Of a stretch of 64,000 bases of DNA, positions 7,212-15,720 are shown piece by piece. The number at the start of each line of letters is the position of its first letter. Within the stretch, counting starts at the first letter, position 1. Below the pieces are notes generated by a model. It did not search any database, was not told the DNA's origin, and saw only the letters and a program-made list of their open reading frames with translations. Source of the DNA: Algoriphagus formosus (lineage in GTDB: Bacteria > Bacteroidota > Bacteroidia > Cytophagales > Cyclobacteriaceae); NCBI RefSeq assembly GCF_002807035.1, contig NZ_NIUC01000004.1, positions 62,001 to 126,000 of the forward strand, in the 5' to 3' direction. Position numbers and translations under genes: made by a program.

Positions 7212-8579
7212 ATGAGAAAAACACCGCTATTATTGGTCCTGATATTCTTTTCCTTAACTCCTTATGCAATTAGTCAAACGTTAATCGGTAATACCAGCCC
7301 TCCCAATAAACTTCGGGTCTTTATTGATGGCTGCGAACGAAGAGATGGGGGCTGTGATATGGATTTTATCAGAACAGAAATTACGGCAGTGGACTTCTAC
7401 AGGGATAATCAACTGGCTGATGTATTTGTGCTTATCAATAATAATGAATCTGGTGGAGGAGGACGACAATACCAACTCATTTTCATAGGTCAACAAAACC
7501 TTCATGCAGGTAGGACAGACACTCTTTATTTGAATAACAAACAGACGGACACCGACTTTGAAGTACGTGAAAAATTGACCCGATATATCAAATTAGGTTT
7601 GGCTCCATATGTAGCGAAGACTAAGGCAGGGGAGATAGTTGATATCAACATGAAGACTAGCCCTAGCGTTCTTGAAGAAACTGAGCTGGAAATGGTTGAT
7701 CCCTGGGATTATTGGGTTTTTAATATTGGTAGTGATGCCAATATTGAATTGGAGGAATTAAGCAGAGATATCAATTTTGGTGCGGATATCAATGTCAACC
7801 GGATCACAGATGATTGGAAGATCAATATATCCGGGAGAATAAATGAAAGGCTGAGAACAACGGTTCAAAGAGTGCCAAGGGTTGACGGGAATGGAAATTC
7901 GGTTCTTGATGAAAATGGCAACCCCATTATCGACGAAGTTGAGAGTGATTTTGATGTGTCAGAATTTGGATTTGGGCACCAGTTGGTGAAGTCTATTTCG
8001 CCCCAATGGTCTTACGGATATGATTTGGATGGTCGGCAGAACACTCGCTTCAATTACCAGTTTCAAGTCAGCTTCAGACCGGCAATTGAGTACAATTTCT
8101 TTCCAGAATCAGAGCAAAATTCTAGGTTTCTTCGATTAAACTATGGGGTTGAGGTGAGGAATAATACCTATGTCGAAGAAACGATTTACGGTTCAAATCA
8201 AGAAACCAGAGCACTCCAAAGTTTGAGAGCCAGTCTAGGATTAACTCAACGATGGGGAAATCTACAAGTTGGCTATCGTCTGAGAAACTATCTGGATGAT
8301 TTTAGCTTTTGGACCACCGGTTTGAATGTTAGTGCAGAAGTCCGGGTGACGGGTAATTTTTCTTTTTATGTACGGGCAGAAGGTAACTACGTGAAGGACC
8401 AGATTTATCTGGCATCAGGAGATTTCACCGAACAGGATATTTTGAGTGGGAGAGTCACTCTGCCCTCAGCCTACACCATCGATACGAGGTTTGGGTTTAA
8501 TTACCGTTTTGGTTCTAATCTCAATAACTTCGTGAATCAACGATTCTTCGGAAGAGCGAATTTTGTTGGGAATGATTGA
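7212..8579 (+). CDS. Hypothetical outer membrane beta-barrel protein
   Basis: The 455 residues start with a signal peptide ending near ISQT. An N-terminal soluble part (residues about 30-150) has paired cysteines in DGCERRDGGCDMDFI. The remainder is made of alternating amphipathic strands with aromatic turns (SYGYDLDGRQNTRFNYQFQVSFRPAIEYNFF, GNLQVGYRLRNYL, IDTRFGFNYRFGSNLNNF), as in an outer membrane barrel. No family was recognised. The gene is tail-to-tail with the nitrilase gene with no base between the two stops. Function unknown. Confidence 0.75.
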   Translation: MRKTPLLLVLIFFSLTPYAISQTLIGNTSPPNKLRVFIDGCERRDGGCDMDFIRTEITAVDFYRDNQLADVFVLINNNESGGGGRQYQLIFIGQQNLHAGRTDTLYLNNKQTDTDFEVREKLTRYIKLGLAPYVAKTKAGEIVDINMKTSPSVLEETELEMVDPWDYWVFNIGSDANIELEELSRDINFGADINVNRITDDWKINISGRINERLRTTVQRVPRVDGNGNSVLDENGNPIIDEVESDFDVSEFGFGHQLVKSISPQWSYGYDLDGRQNTRFNYQFQVSFRPAIEYNFFPESEQNSRFLRLNYGVEVRNNTYVEETIYGSNQETRALQSLRASLGLTQRWGNLQVGYRLRNYLDDFSFWTTGLNVSAEVRVTGNFSFYVRAEGNYVKDQIYLASGDFTEQDILSGRVTLPSAYTIDTRFGFNYRFGSNLNNFVNQRFFGRANFVGND

Positions 8580-9335
8580 TCATTCGGTTGATGCAATATT
8601 TCCCGTAGCTATTATTTCTTTTTCTGTTTGATCGGTACTCGTGTCAAAAATTATAAGTCCTTGATTATAGGCATCAAGTTGTTCCATTAACTCACCTTTT
8701 TTGTTCCAAACACCACTTAGTCCAGCACTCATGAAGTTATCACAATGCCCAACACAATTTGACATCAATATTGGCGTGTTAAACTCCTTTGCAATGGGAG
8801 GAAAGTATTGGTATGCTTTTTCAATTCCGCCTATTGGTTTGGCTACACTTGCAATGTAAATATCGGCTCCTTGGTTTTTTGCATTTAAGAAATGCTCTCT
8901 TTGCAATGTCTCATAGCAGATTCCTACGGCGATTTTTACTCCATCGATAGTTAAAAAGGTTTGGCTTTTACCACTTACAAAATAAGGGAGCTCGTCTGAA
9001 TGCAACATTTGTTTGGCATAAGTTACCCTTTCCTTATTTGGCTGAAAAATCAGCATACTGATATTGATTCCCTCGATTGCTTTTGTTGGTATTCCGATTC
9101 CAATAGCTATTTCATTTCTGTTGGAAAGTTCTTGAAATGGATCAAAAATATTGCTCTTGGTGTCTGTTGCTAATTCCTTGGCTAAATCAGGTTCGTAGTT
9201 TGTAATAGACAATTCGGGAAAGATGATCAAATCAGCTTTTAATTTGATTGCATGCTCAATTAACTCCAAATGGCTTTCAATATTCCTTCGGATATTTCCT
9301 TTTTCGGATTTCGTTTGTGCAATGCAAACCTTCAT
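8580..9335 (-). CDS. Carbon-nitrogen hydrolase (nitrilase superfamily)
   Basis: The 251 residues carry the full Glu-Lys-Cys triad: E in DLIIFPELSITNYEP, K in YAKQMLHSDELP and C in VKIAVGICYETL. Members hydrolyse amide or nitrile C-N bonds in the cytoplasm; there is no signal peptide. The close match to the short amidase branch does not fix the substrate. Its stop codon abuts that of the upstream plus-strand gene. It opens the accessory minus-strand run of hydrolases (8.6-15.5 kb) but is not bounded by visible cassette sites. Confidence 0.88.
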   Translation of the reverse strand: MKVCIAQTKSEKGNIRRNIESHLELIEHAIKLKADLIIFPELSITNYEPDLAKELATDTKSNIFDPFQELSNRNEIAIGIGIPTKAIEGINISMLIFQPNKERVTYAKQMLHSDELPYFVSGKSQTFLTIDGVKIAVGICYETLQREHFLNAKNQGADIYIASVAKPIGGIEKAYQYFPPIAKEFNTPILMSNCVGHCDNFMSAGLSGVWNKKGELMEQLDAYNQGLIIFDTSTDQTEKEIIATGNIASTE

Positions 9336-9397
9336 CTGTTTGTCATTTGATTTTTAAATGCCACAACCTGTCCCGTAGCGTCGGTCGGAATGGAGTC

Positions 9398-9417
9398 CCT
9401 GCCTGCCGGCTGCCAGG
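9398..9417. repeat. Short GC-rich palindrome
   Basis: CCTGCCTGCCGGCTGCCAGG is an imperfect palindrome between the nitrilase start and the S9 peptidase stop. Similar short palindromes occur at 33601-33619, 36395-36409 and 36470-36487. It may also act as a terminator for the peptidase gene. Confidence 0.45.
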
Positions 9418-9420
9418 CTT

Positions 9421-11580
9421 CTACTCTTTTGGCTCGGCTAGGTGTCGGTCGAAGTATTCGATCATCTTGCCAAACAGGTATCGATCGTAATTCGGCTCAC
9501 GACTCCATCCATGCGTTGCTCCCGGTGCAAATGCAAAGTCGAAGTCCTTACCCTGTTTGATCAGTTCTTCGGCTAACACTGCTATTGTCTTAAATGGCAC
9601 TACATGGTCCTGCATACCGTGGATAAATAGGATTTTATCCTCCAAATTGCCTGCATACTTGAGGGCTTTTCTTTCGAAGATCTCCGGATGTGTCTGTGGG
9701 GTACGTACAATCGCCACGTCGTCCGTGCCAAAGAACATCGGGTCCACAGCTGCAGCAGCAGCAACACCCACCTGGAATAAGCCTGGCTTCATCAACAGCG
9801 AATAAACGGAGAGTGTACCCCCGTAACTGCTGCCCCAGATGCCGATGCGGTCGGGATCGACAAAATCCAGTGACTCCATGTAGGCTACGGCACTCGCATA
9901 ATCCTCAATGTCCTGGTCGGCAAAGCCCAGCAAGAACTCCTCGCGGAATGCCCGGCCATAACCGTTGCTACCGCGTGAATCCACCTGCACGATAATATAT
10001 CCTTTCTTGACCAAGAGCTGCTGTACGAGGCTGTAGTTGCCGGCCCAGCGGTTTCTCGCAGTATTCGAATACACGGGCCCAAAGATCACAGGATACTTTT
10101 TGCCGGGCTGCATGTTGGTAGGTTTCAGAATCCGGGCATGCAGTGTGTAGTCATCTACAAGACTGGGGAAACTAACATATTCCGCAGCCGTCCAGGTTCG
10201 CTCTGTGAAGGCGGGTAATGGCGACTGGGTTATCTGCCTAGCATCACCACCCTCGCTGCTGACCACGTAAAGTTCGGGCGGTGAGGTGTCGTTGCTGTGC
10301 ATGAAAACTAGGTGCTTGCCATTTGGTGAGGGATAGCCCACGTTCTGCCCAGAAAGATGCGTCACCTGCTCTGGATCACCACCGGATATTTTCAATCGAT
10401 AGACGTGTTGTTCGTAGGGATTAACGCCGTTGCCGGCATAAAACAGGGCGTCACCAGCAATGCTAGGGGAGGACAGCACATCGTAGGATGGATCTGTCAA
10501 AAGTTGTGGAAGATCTCTTGATGGCGAGGCGTCGATGGTATAAAGACCATAACGGTCACCTATATCGCTTAAGAAAACGACCTGCTGCCCATCGGGATGC
10601 CAGGTAGATCCAAAGGAAGTGTACATGCGGCTTTCTCGAACACCTCGCCAAATCTCTCTTAGTTGGCTTGCTCCGGGTGCAAGGACATACAACTTACGTT
10701 CAACTGCCGTGTCGGTTGCGATATCCACCAGCAGCGCACCCTCTGGTGACCAATTGAAGTCGATGACCTGATTGGCATGGGGCTCCGGCAAATCGAGGTA
10801 GGTGATGTTTCCGCTTTCTACTTCGAGTAGGCCAACCCTCCGAATCTCGTTGGGATCCCCGGGATAACTTCGGCGTACCTCGTTGGGGTTGGTTTCGGAA
10901 GCGAGGTAATCCGGGAAGGGTACTTTTCGCATCTCGCGTCGGTCAACCACGTGAATGGCGATGGTTTTGCCATCCGGGGACCACTTGTAAGTTGGTCCAC
11001 TCCAAATGCCTGGGCCGATTTCACGTTCAGGTCGGCTGTAGCGTCCTTTAGCTAAGCTTGAGAGACTGGCAATGCCGATCTCGGTGAGCTGGCGATTCTG
11101 TTTGGAAGAGAAGTCAGCAAGCCAAAGATCGCCGTTGCGGATATACGCCGCCTGCTTGCCGATCGGCGATATCGAAAGGTTACTTGCACCTGCCTCGACA
11201 GGCATCAACTGAAGGTCGACTCCTTGGCTGAGCGATGTTTGCCATAGATTGTCTCCACGTAGGCTAAGGATGGTATTTGCGTCGGTCCAGACCATATCGC
11301 GAACTGAGGGGGAATCCGTATTGGAAATGAGGTCTACTTCCAGCCCATCGCTAGTGGATACCCAGAGCCCTCGCCCAGGATTTCCCGGTTCACTCCAGGA
11401 AAAAGCAAAGTGCTCACTGTCTGGTGCCCAGACAGGCTGAGAAGGGCTTGTTCCCGTTAGTTTTGGTGTTGCGAAGATTTCATCAAGCGTGAGCTCAGTT
11501 TCCTGGGCTAGGAGGGTAGCGGGCATCGCCATCAGTAAGGCTGCCAGGAGCCATGTTTGCCAAAAAGAGATCTGTTGCAT
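9421..11580 (-). CDS. S9-family serine peptidase (dipeptidyl-peptidase IV type), GC-rich, probably transferred
   Basis: The 719-residue protein has a signal peptide (LAALLMAMPATLLAQ). A seven-bladed beta-propeller (residues about 35-430) is followed by an alpha/beta-hydrolase domain. The catalytic residues are Ser in GIWGSSYGGTLS, Asp in MQDHVVPF and His in GATHGWSRE. It would trim peptides in the periplasm. Codon use differs sharply from the neighbours: two 60-base lines (9901 and 10201) each contain 35 G/C, against 23 in a line of the adjacent nitrilase (8881). This points to recent acquisition from a higher-GC donor. It is flanked by a GC palindrome and, on the other side, by what looks like a broken attC-like half-site. 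Confidence 0.92.
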   Translation of the reverse strand: MQQISFWQTWLLAALLMAMPATLLAQETELTLDEIFATPKLTGTSPSQPVWAPDSEHFAFSWSEPGNPGRGLWVSTSDGLEVDLISNTDSPSVRDMVWTDANTILSLRGDNLWQTSLSQGVDLQLMPVEAGASNLSISPIGKQAAYIRNGDLWLADFSSKQNRQLTEIGIASLSSLAKGRYSRPEREIGPGIWSGPTYKWSPDGKTIAIHVVDRREMRKVPFPDYLASETNPNEVRRSYPGDPNEIRRVGLLEVESGNITYLDLPEPHANQVIDFNWSPEGALLVDIATDTAVERKLYVLAPGASQLREIWRGVRESRMYTSFGSTWHPDGQQVVFLSDIGDRYGLYTIDASPSRDLPQLLTDPSYDVLSSPSIAGDALFYAGNGVNPYEQHVYRLKISGGDPEQVTHLSGQNVGYPSPNGKHLVFMHSNDTSPPELYVVSSEGGDARQITQSPLPAFTERTWTAAEYVSFPSLVDDYTLHARILKPTNMQPGKKYPVIFGPVYSNTARNRWAGNYSLVQQLLVKKGYIIVQVDSRGSNGYGRAFREEFLLGFADQDIEDYASAVAYMESLDFVDPDRIGIWGSSYGGTLSVYSLLMKPGLFQVGVAAAAAVDPMFFGTDDVAIVRTPQTHPEIFERKALKYAGNLEDKILFIHGMQDHVVPFKTIAVLAEELIKQGKDFDFAFAPGATHGWSREPNYDRYLFGKMIEYFDRHLAEPKE

Positions 11581-11699
11581 TTGTTTGCTTTAGTAAAGTC
11601 TAGTAAAATAATCTTATCCTGATCAAATCGTGCTTTCCTTGTTGGAACGCAAATTTTCTATAGGACTTAAAATTCCGATTTTTTTGTTCACTATCTTTT

Positions 11700-11762
11700 A
11701 TTTGTTAAAGGTTTTGCCAATGCGAAGTGTCCCGGAGGGCATGGCGTGTAGGTGATGTTAGC
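11700..11762. repeat. Degenerate attC-like half-site ending the cassette array
   Basis: Read on the minus strand, the stop of the 11758 gene merges into GCTAACATCACC. The AACATCACC part is identical to the start of site B (13711-13844). An arm (TACACGCCATGCCC) follows but has no good partner to the left. The opposite core may be GGAACG at 11644-11649. It is likely a truncated last site. Confidence 0.4.
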
Positions 11763-12789
11763 GGCTTTTTTCTTTCACGATTTCAATGATGGTTTGATTA
11801 AATTTCTCAGCCTCCTCATCCGCTAATTCATGTCCTGATTTTTCAAACCAAATGTATTTTTTTTCTGGAGCTGTCATTTTGTTTAAATGGTTTTCTGCCA
11901 CTACACTAGGTAGGTTCCAGTCATGACGACCACCGAGGAAATAAACAGGCAACTCTAATGCTGTGATATCTGAAATATCCGTGGTAAAGGCTACGCCATC
12001 CATTCGAGCCGAGGTGTAGTTAAAGGCTTCAAACCAGTCATAATCTTTGTAATCTTCATACATCGTTTCCGCTTGCTCAATTTCTTTGGCAATAGCCGTA
12101 TCGTAAACCGTCCCACCATATTTTACAACCAACTCATACTTGCTCATAAAGCAATCCAGAATGGTAGCACAAACGGTGCTATCCTTTTTTTCGATTAAAT
12201 CCAACTTCTCGATTGCTGCTGTATCTTTTCTTTGTTGGGCTTGTTCCTTCAACCATTGCATCGAAACGTCCCAGCTTTCTGCTACACTTATTACCTGGGC
12301 AACACCAATATAGGCGTAATAATCATCTGGATATTTTTCGGCTAGTTTAATTCCGATTACACTACCGTAGGAAAAGCCCACAAGAAATATCTTCTCTCTG
12401 TTGAATTTCTTTTTTAGATACTGGGTCAACTCATGTGCATCATTGACCAAACTCTCAGGACTCAAGTTTTTTGGATTGGGATTACGGATAAAAGATTGCC
12501 CGCTACCCGCTTGATCCCAGGAAACCAAGATCATTTCTTCCGTCAATTCAGCATTAAAATATCTCAGATGCGGTGTCTGAGGCCAGCCTGGTCCACCATG
12601 AATAAAAAGCAAAACAGGCAAGTCTTCAGAGGCCCCGGTCATTTCCACATATTGTTCTTCACCACCTAATTCGACAAAAGTTTTTTCTTGAACCCTTCCC
12701 ATGCTTTTATTGGTTTGGGTATCCTTATTATCCTGATTTTGACACCCAAAGAGGATGATTATGAATAAAAGTGCTATAGTATTTTTCAT
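11758..12789 (-). CDS. Alpha/beta hydrolase, proline-iminopeptidase-like lipoprotein (cassette gene)
   Basis: The 343 residues have a lipobox at C16 (ILFGC). The HGGPG oxyanion motif (residues 64-68) is characteristic of the S33/proline iminopeptidase branch. The nucleophile is S140 in GFSYGS; the acid is the Asp of GGRHDWNLP and the base the His of KSGHELADEE. All catalytic parts are present, so it should be an active envelope hydrolase acting on small peptides or esters. It begins 21 bp from the core of site A, and its stop overlaps a degenerate site at 11757. It is the last cassette of the array. Confidence 0.88.
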   Translation of the reverse strand: MKNTIALLFIIILFGCQNQDNKDTQTNKSMGRVQEKTFVELGGEEQYVEMTGASEDLPVLLFIHGGPGWPQTPHLRYFNAELTEEMILVSWDQAGSGQSFIRNPNPKNLSPESLVNDAHELTQYLKKKFNREKIFLVGFSYGSVIGIKLAEKYPDDYYAYIGVAQVISVAESWDVSMQWLKEQAQQRKDTAAIEKLDLIEKKDSTVCATILDCFMSKYELVVKYGGTVYDTAIAKEIEQAETMYEDYKDYDWFEAFNYTSARMDGVAFTTDISDITALELPVYFLGGRHDWNLPSVVAENHLNKMTAPEKKYIWFEKSGHELADEEAEKFNQTIIEIVKEKSR

Positions 12790-12810
12790 CTTTTTTGTTT
12801 TTTCATAAGT

Positions 12811-12946
12811 GCTGATAACGTTTTATGGTATGGTGTCGTGCGGGATTACGAGGCGATTTCCTATCAGTTTACACCGACTTTGTTTACGAGCCACAAACGC
12901 TCGAAAACCTCTGAAGCCCGCATGCACTATACCATGTGTTGCCAAC
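12811..12946 (-). repeat. attC-like site A
   Basis: The arms at 12825-12844 and 12917-12935 pair through ATGGTAT and TGCGGG blocks. The cores are GATAACG (12814-12820) and GTTGCCAAC (12938-12946). It starts 2 bp past the stop of the 12949 gene and ends 21 bp before the start of the 11758-12789 gene. Confidence 0.65.
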
Positions 12947-12948
12947 AG

Positions 12949-13689
12949 TTATTCTTTATTTATCATATTTTTAATCTCAATATTCCAAGACTGATTTTTA
13001 TATTTTCCAGCTACGAGTTCAGCGTGATAACTTTTCTTAGGTTGAAAAATAATCAATCCATCTTTTATTACTACTTTATCAACTAATGAATACAAATCTT
13101 CATAATCAAGAATGTCCGTAATTGTCTGCTTAGTATTATTTTCTTTCTTGTCAGTGTATTCAATTATCAATGTAGACTTATCATCATTTGGTCGAATTTG
13201 GAAATTTAGGTCAATCCGATATTGACTCGTCTCTTTTGTTATGTATTTAATCAATAAACACTTATCGTATTTATCTATCAAATCCTTTACATTTTTAATC
13301 AATTGAATTTTTAATTCGTCAGTTTTATAAATCCAATTTAAAACCTTAAAAGTTATCTCCTTAATTTTTGCGTCTTTTTCAGAATCAGTCAAGTTATTGA
13401 ATACGGAAGCCTTTAAACCATAATCATAGTATTTTATCTGCTTATCCAAAAACAGAGGGCTCTCATTTATCTCGTTATCATTGAGTATTTGTGAAAGATT
13501 TATATAAATATGGTCAAATTCTCCTGAAATAAATCCGAACTCATTTAGCTTTCTCGCAATTCTCTGTCCGATGTATTTTGTATCTGGCGAATTCTGATAA
13601 ATATTCCCAATCATACCATCAAATTTTCCGTGGTAGTCGTCAGGTTTTATCTCAAAATATCGTATATCTTTTAGTACTCTATTATCCAT
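12949..13689 (-). CDS. Hypothetical cassette-borne protein
   Basis: A 246-residue, strongly AT-rich and Lys/Asp/Ile-rich protein with no signal peptide or membrane helix. It is mixed alpha/beta by eye (DDKSTLIIEYTDKKENN, LIIFQPKKSYHAELV). No family was recognised. It is bounded by core sequences GTTGGCAAC (13711-13719) and GTTGCCAAC (12938-12946), which are exact complements. The start is 21 bp from the upstream core and the stop 2 bp from the downstream one, so the coding region fills the cassette almost completely. That tight fit supports both the chosen start and the cassette boundaries. Confidence 0.75.
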   Translation of the reverse strand: MDNRVLKDIRYFEIKPDDYHGKFDGMIGNIYQNSPDTKYIGQRIARKLNEFGFISGEFDHIYINLSQILNDNEINESPLFLDKQIKYYDYGLKASVFNNLTDSEKDAKIKEITFKVLNWIYKTDELKIQLIKNVKDLIDKYDKCLLIKYITKETSQYRIDLNFQIRPNDDKSTLIIEYTDKKENNTKQTITDILDYEDLYSLVDKVVIKDGLIIFQPKKSYHAELVAGKYKNQSWNIEIKNMINKE

Positions 13690-13710
13690 GTAATACGGAT
13701 TTTTTTAATT

Positions 13711-13844
13711 GTTGGCAACGGGATTCAGCTTGGAGACGCCGGGCATTCGGGCTACTTCTCTTCCAGCCTACTCCTAACTTCTTAAAGATACTAAACTTTC
13801 AATTTACTCGGAACCGCCCGCTGTCTTCCAAGGTGATGTTGGAC
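13711..13844 (-). repeat. attC-like site B
   Basis: The arms at 13729-13744 (CTTGGAGACGCCGGGC) and 13816-13832 are complementary apart from a bulge and a mismatch. The cores are GTTGGCAACG (13711-13720) and GTTGGAC (13838-13844). Read on the minus strand, the leading core GTCCAAC fits RYYYAAC. Confidence 0.68.
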
Positions 13845-14143
13845 TCAGTTATTTTTAGGTACAGTATTAGTATAACGAATGCCTACCACCATCTAAAGGA
13901 GTTTATCTAAACTATTGTAGTCAAAGTTCGGGTTCATCATTCATATTTGAATTTTCTGAATATTAGTATAGTCAATTAAGAATCGAGCTTTGTATCCAGC
14001 CTTCCTTTTTTTATTCTTTCAACAGTCAATCTTTCCCCCTATGGACATGAATGTTATTGAAAGTTAGGACCAAAATATCTGACATTATTAGCAGTTTAAA
14101 TGAATATTTTGTAATTACTTAATTTAATAATTGTTTAAATCTT
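13845..14143. other. 299-bp non-coding tail of a cassette
   Basis: No ORF with a credible start is seen on either strand. It lies inside the cassette bounded by 13838 and 14457, downstream of the 62-residue membrane protein gene. It could hold a decayed gene or an untranslated region. Confidence 0.35.
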
Positions 14144-14332
14144 TTAAAACGAGGTAACAAAAAAGTACATACCTGCCAAAAAAGACACTATTCCTGCATA
14201 GTAAATATTTACGTTTCCCATGTTAAAATCATCTCTTTTATATGCTTTATCCCTAATTTGAATAATAAAAATAATTATTGAAATGAGAATGAGTAATATT
14301 CCTATAAGCATGTTAAATATATCCATGGTCAA
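14144..14332 (-). CDS. Small two-helix membrane protein (cassette gene)
   Basis: The 62 residues have two hydrophobic segments (MLIGILLILISIIIFIIQI and IYYAGIVSFLAGMYFFVTSF) joined by a charged loop (RDKAYKRDDFNMGNVN). A second Met two codons on (MDIFNM) is also possible as the start. No family was recognised. It is the only coding region in its cassette, with 118 bp of leader after the core at 14451-14457 and 299 bp of trailing sequence, unlike the compact neighbouring cassettes. Small membrane proteins are common cassette cargo, but the role here is unknown. Confidence 0.6.
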   Translation of the reverse strand: MTMDIFNMLIGILLILISIIIFIIQIRDKAYKRDDFNMGNVNIYYAGIVSFLAGMYFFVTSF

Positions 14333-14450
14333 TTTAATTTATTACCTCAACTTCTACACTATAAGCAATTATCGTTTTGACCTGTTTAAGAAATTTTTCA
14401 ATACTATTACTCCCATATCTCGTGCTTCTTCTTTGCCATTTTGTAATTGA

Positions 14451-14581
14451 GTCCAACGGTCCGGCTATGCGTAGTGCGGGATTAAATAGCTCTTCACTGT
14501 CCGCCTACCGATCTGTTTGTAAATATTCATTGACTTTCAATTTAGCACCAAAACCCGCATTACGTATAGCTTTTGTTGGGC
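14451..14581 (-). repeat. attC-like site C
   Basis: The arms at 14463-14480 (GGCTATGCGTAGTGCGGG) and 14554-14570 pair nearly fully. The minus-strand cores GCCCAAC and GTTGGAC both fit the attC consensus RYYYAAC ... GTTRRRY. It starts 9 bp past the stop of the 14591 gene. Confidence 0.75.
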
Positions 14582-14590
14582 TTTCGTACT

Positions 14591-15475
14591 TTATTTTTCG
14601 ATAAATCCTTTCAATATTTCATTCACTTTCTTTGGTTTTTCCATCATAAGAAAATGATTTACACTATCCATCTCAATATAGGTCAAATTAGGAAACTGCT
14701 TCCTTAATAGGTTTTCATTATCAGGTACTAATTCATCAGTTTTTGCATAAATAGAAATTGTCTGATTCTTGAGTATTTTCTTATCCCAATATTTTTGATC
14801 TATTAAACTTTTCATTGACTGATAACCTACCGTCTGAGGTGTTTCAGTCATTGTTGAAATAATATAACTTCTTACGTCTTCTGGGGTTGATTCTGTGATA
14901 AAGCCATTACAAAACTGCTCTACATTCTGCTTGTAATCTTCAACATTGAACATATTGGCAAATTCGGTCAAGCCTTCTTCGTATTGATTACTTTCTATAC
15001 TGTCAGTTGGAAAGTCAAAATACACGCCATCAATATTGACCAGTATTGCAGTTTCAGTATTCAATTGTTTCAAGACTTCTATTGCAATAGGTAGTCCCAT
15101 ACTATGAGCCACCAATACAGGATTCTTTATTTCTAAATCGCGGACTAGCTCTGATACAGATTGAGCAAATAAATCAATGGTGTAATCCTGTTCGACTTTG
15201 TCGCTTTGTCCATAACCTGGCAAATCAATAAGCACTAAATGATATTTATCTTTGAAGTAGTCAAACTGATATTTCCAAGTGTTCAGGTCACACCCCCAAC
15301 CGTGTATGAAAATCAACGATTTTGCGCCTTGTCCATATTCCTTATAATGAACTTTAGAATCATTGAGTGTAATGTAACTGGAAGATACGCTATCAAGGGT
15401 CTTTTCACTTAAATCACAAGAAGCGATGAATAGGAAAAGGATTATGGTTGATATCTTGAAAATGCTATTCTTCAC
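14591..15475 (-). CDS. Alpha/beta hydrolase lipoprotein (cassette gene)
   Basis: The 294 residues have a lipobox (FIASC, C20). The oxyanion motif is HGWG (residues 58-61), the nucleophile S125 in VAHSMG, the acid the Asp in KTDELVPD and the base the His in NHFLMMEKP. The cap region is helical (residues about 150-220). It should be an active envelope esterase or lactonase; the substrate is not evident. It starts 22 bp from the core at 15498-15504 and ends 9 bp from the core at 14575-14581, whose sequences are exact complements. It is the first cassette when read in the direction of the array and the second alpha/beta hydrolase in it. Confidence 0.9.
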   Translation of the reverse strand: MKNSIFKISTIILFLFIASCDLSEKTLDSVSSSYITLNDSKVHYKEYGQGAKSLIFIHGWGCDLNTWKYQFDYFKDKYHLVLIDLPGYGQSDKVEQDYTIDLFAQSVSELVRDLEIKNPVLVAHSMGLPIAIEVLKQLNTETAILVNIDGVYFDFPTDSIESNQYEEGLTEFANMFNVEDYKQNVEQFCNGFITESTPEDVRSYIISTMTETPQTVGYQSMKSLIDQKYWDKKILKNQTISIYAKTDELVPDNENLLRKQFPNLTYIEMDSVNHFLMMEKPKKVNEILKGFIEK

Positions 15476-15497
15476 TTAGTTATTTGTTTTGTATGAA

Positions 15498-15629
15498 GCC
15501 CAACGGTTAGTATAAGAGCAGTAGCGGATTTAATGATCTGACCTTTCGGATAGCAAGATACTTAATTAGATGCAAAACCAGTTCGAGTTTACACCCAAAC
15601 CGCTATTGCTTTTATACAATGTTGTAAGC
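15498..15629 (-). repeat. attC-like site D
   Basis: The arms at 15511-15527 (TATAAGAGCAGTAGCGG) and 15600-15616 pair at 15 of 17 positions. The minus-strand downstream core GTTGGGC (complement of 15498-15504) fits GTTRRRY. The other core, ACAAC at 15620-15624, is less exact. It is the outermost site, next to the efflux module. Confidence 0.7.
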
Positions 15630-15720
15630 TGGCTTTTTTCTTTTCAAGACGTGGTATATCTCTTTTATATTGATCATTTTAGTTGTCTGTTTACCGTCTG
15701 TAGGCTTTCGTTTCGGCAGG

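Larger units (their letters stand above)
11757..15629 (-). mobile_element. Integron-like gene cassette array without a recognisable integrase
   Basis: Four same-orientation minus-strand genes (14591-15475, 14144-14332, 12949-13689, 11758-12789) are separated by four palindromic sites of 131-136 bp. Three units have exactly complementary ends: GTTGGGC/GCCCAAC, GTTGGAC/GTCCAAC and GTTGCCAAC/GTTGGCAAC. Three genes begin 21-22 bp after the upstream core, and two end within 10 bp of the next core. This is the architecture of integron cassettes. No IntI-like gene lies beside it, so it fits a cluster of attC sites lacking an integrase. The identity of the sites is inferred from structure. Confidence 0.72.

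Noticed and set aside
14377-14604. Plus-strand frame across attC-like site C
   Set aside because: It spans the palindromic site and overlaps the cassette genes in antisense; cassette structure explains the sequence better.
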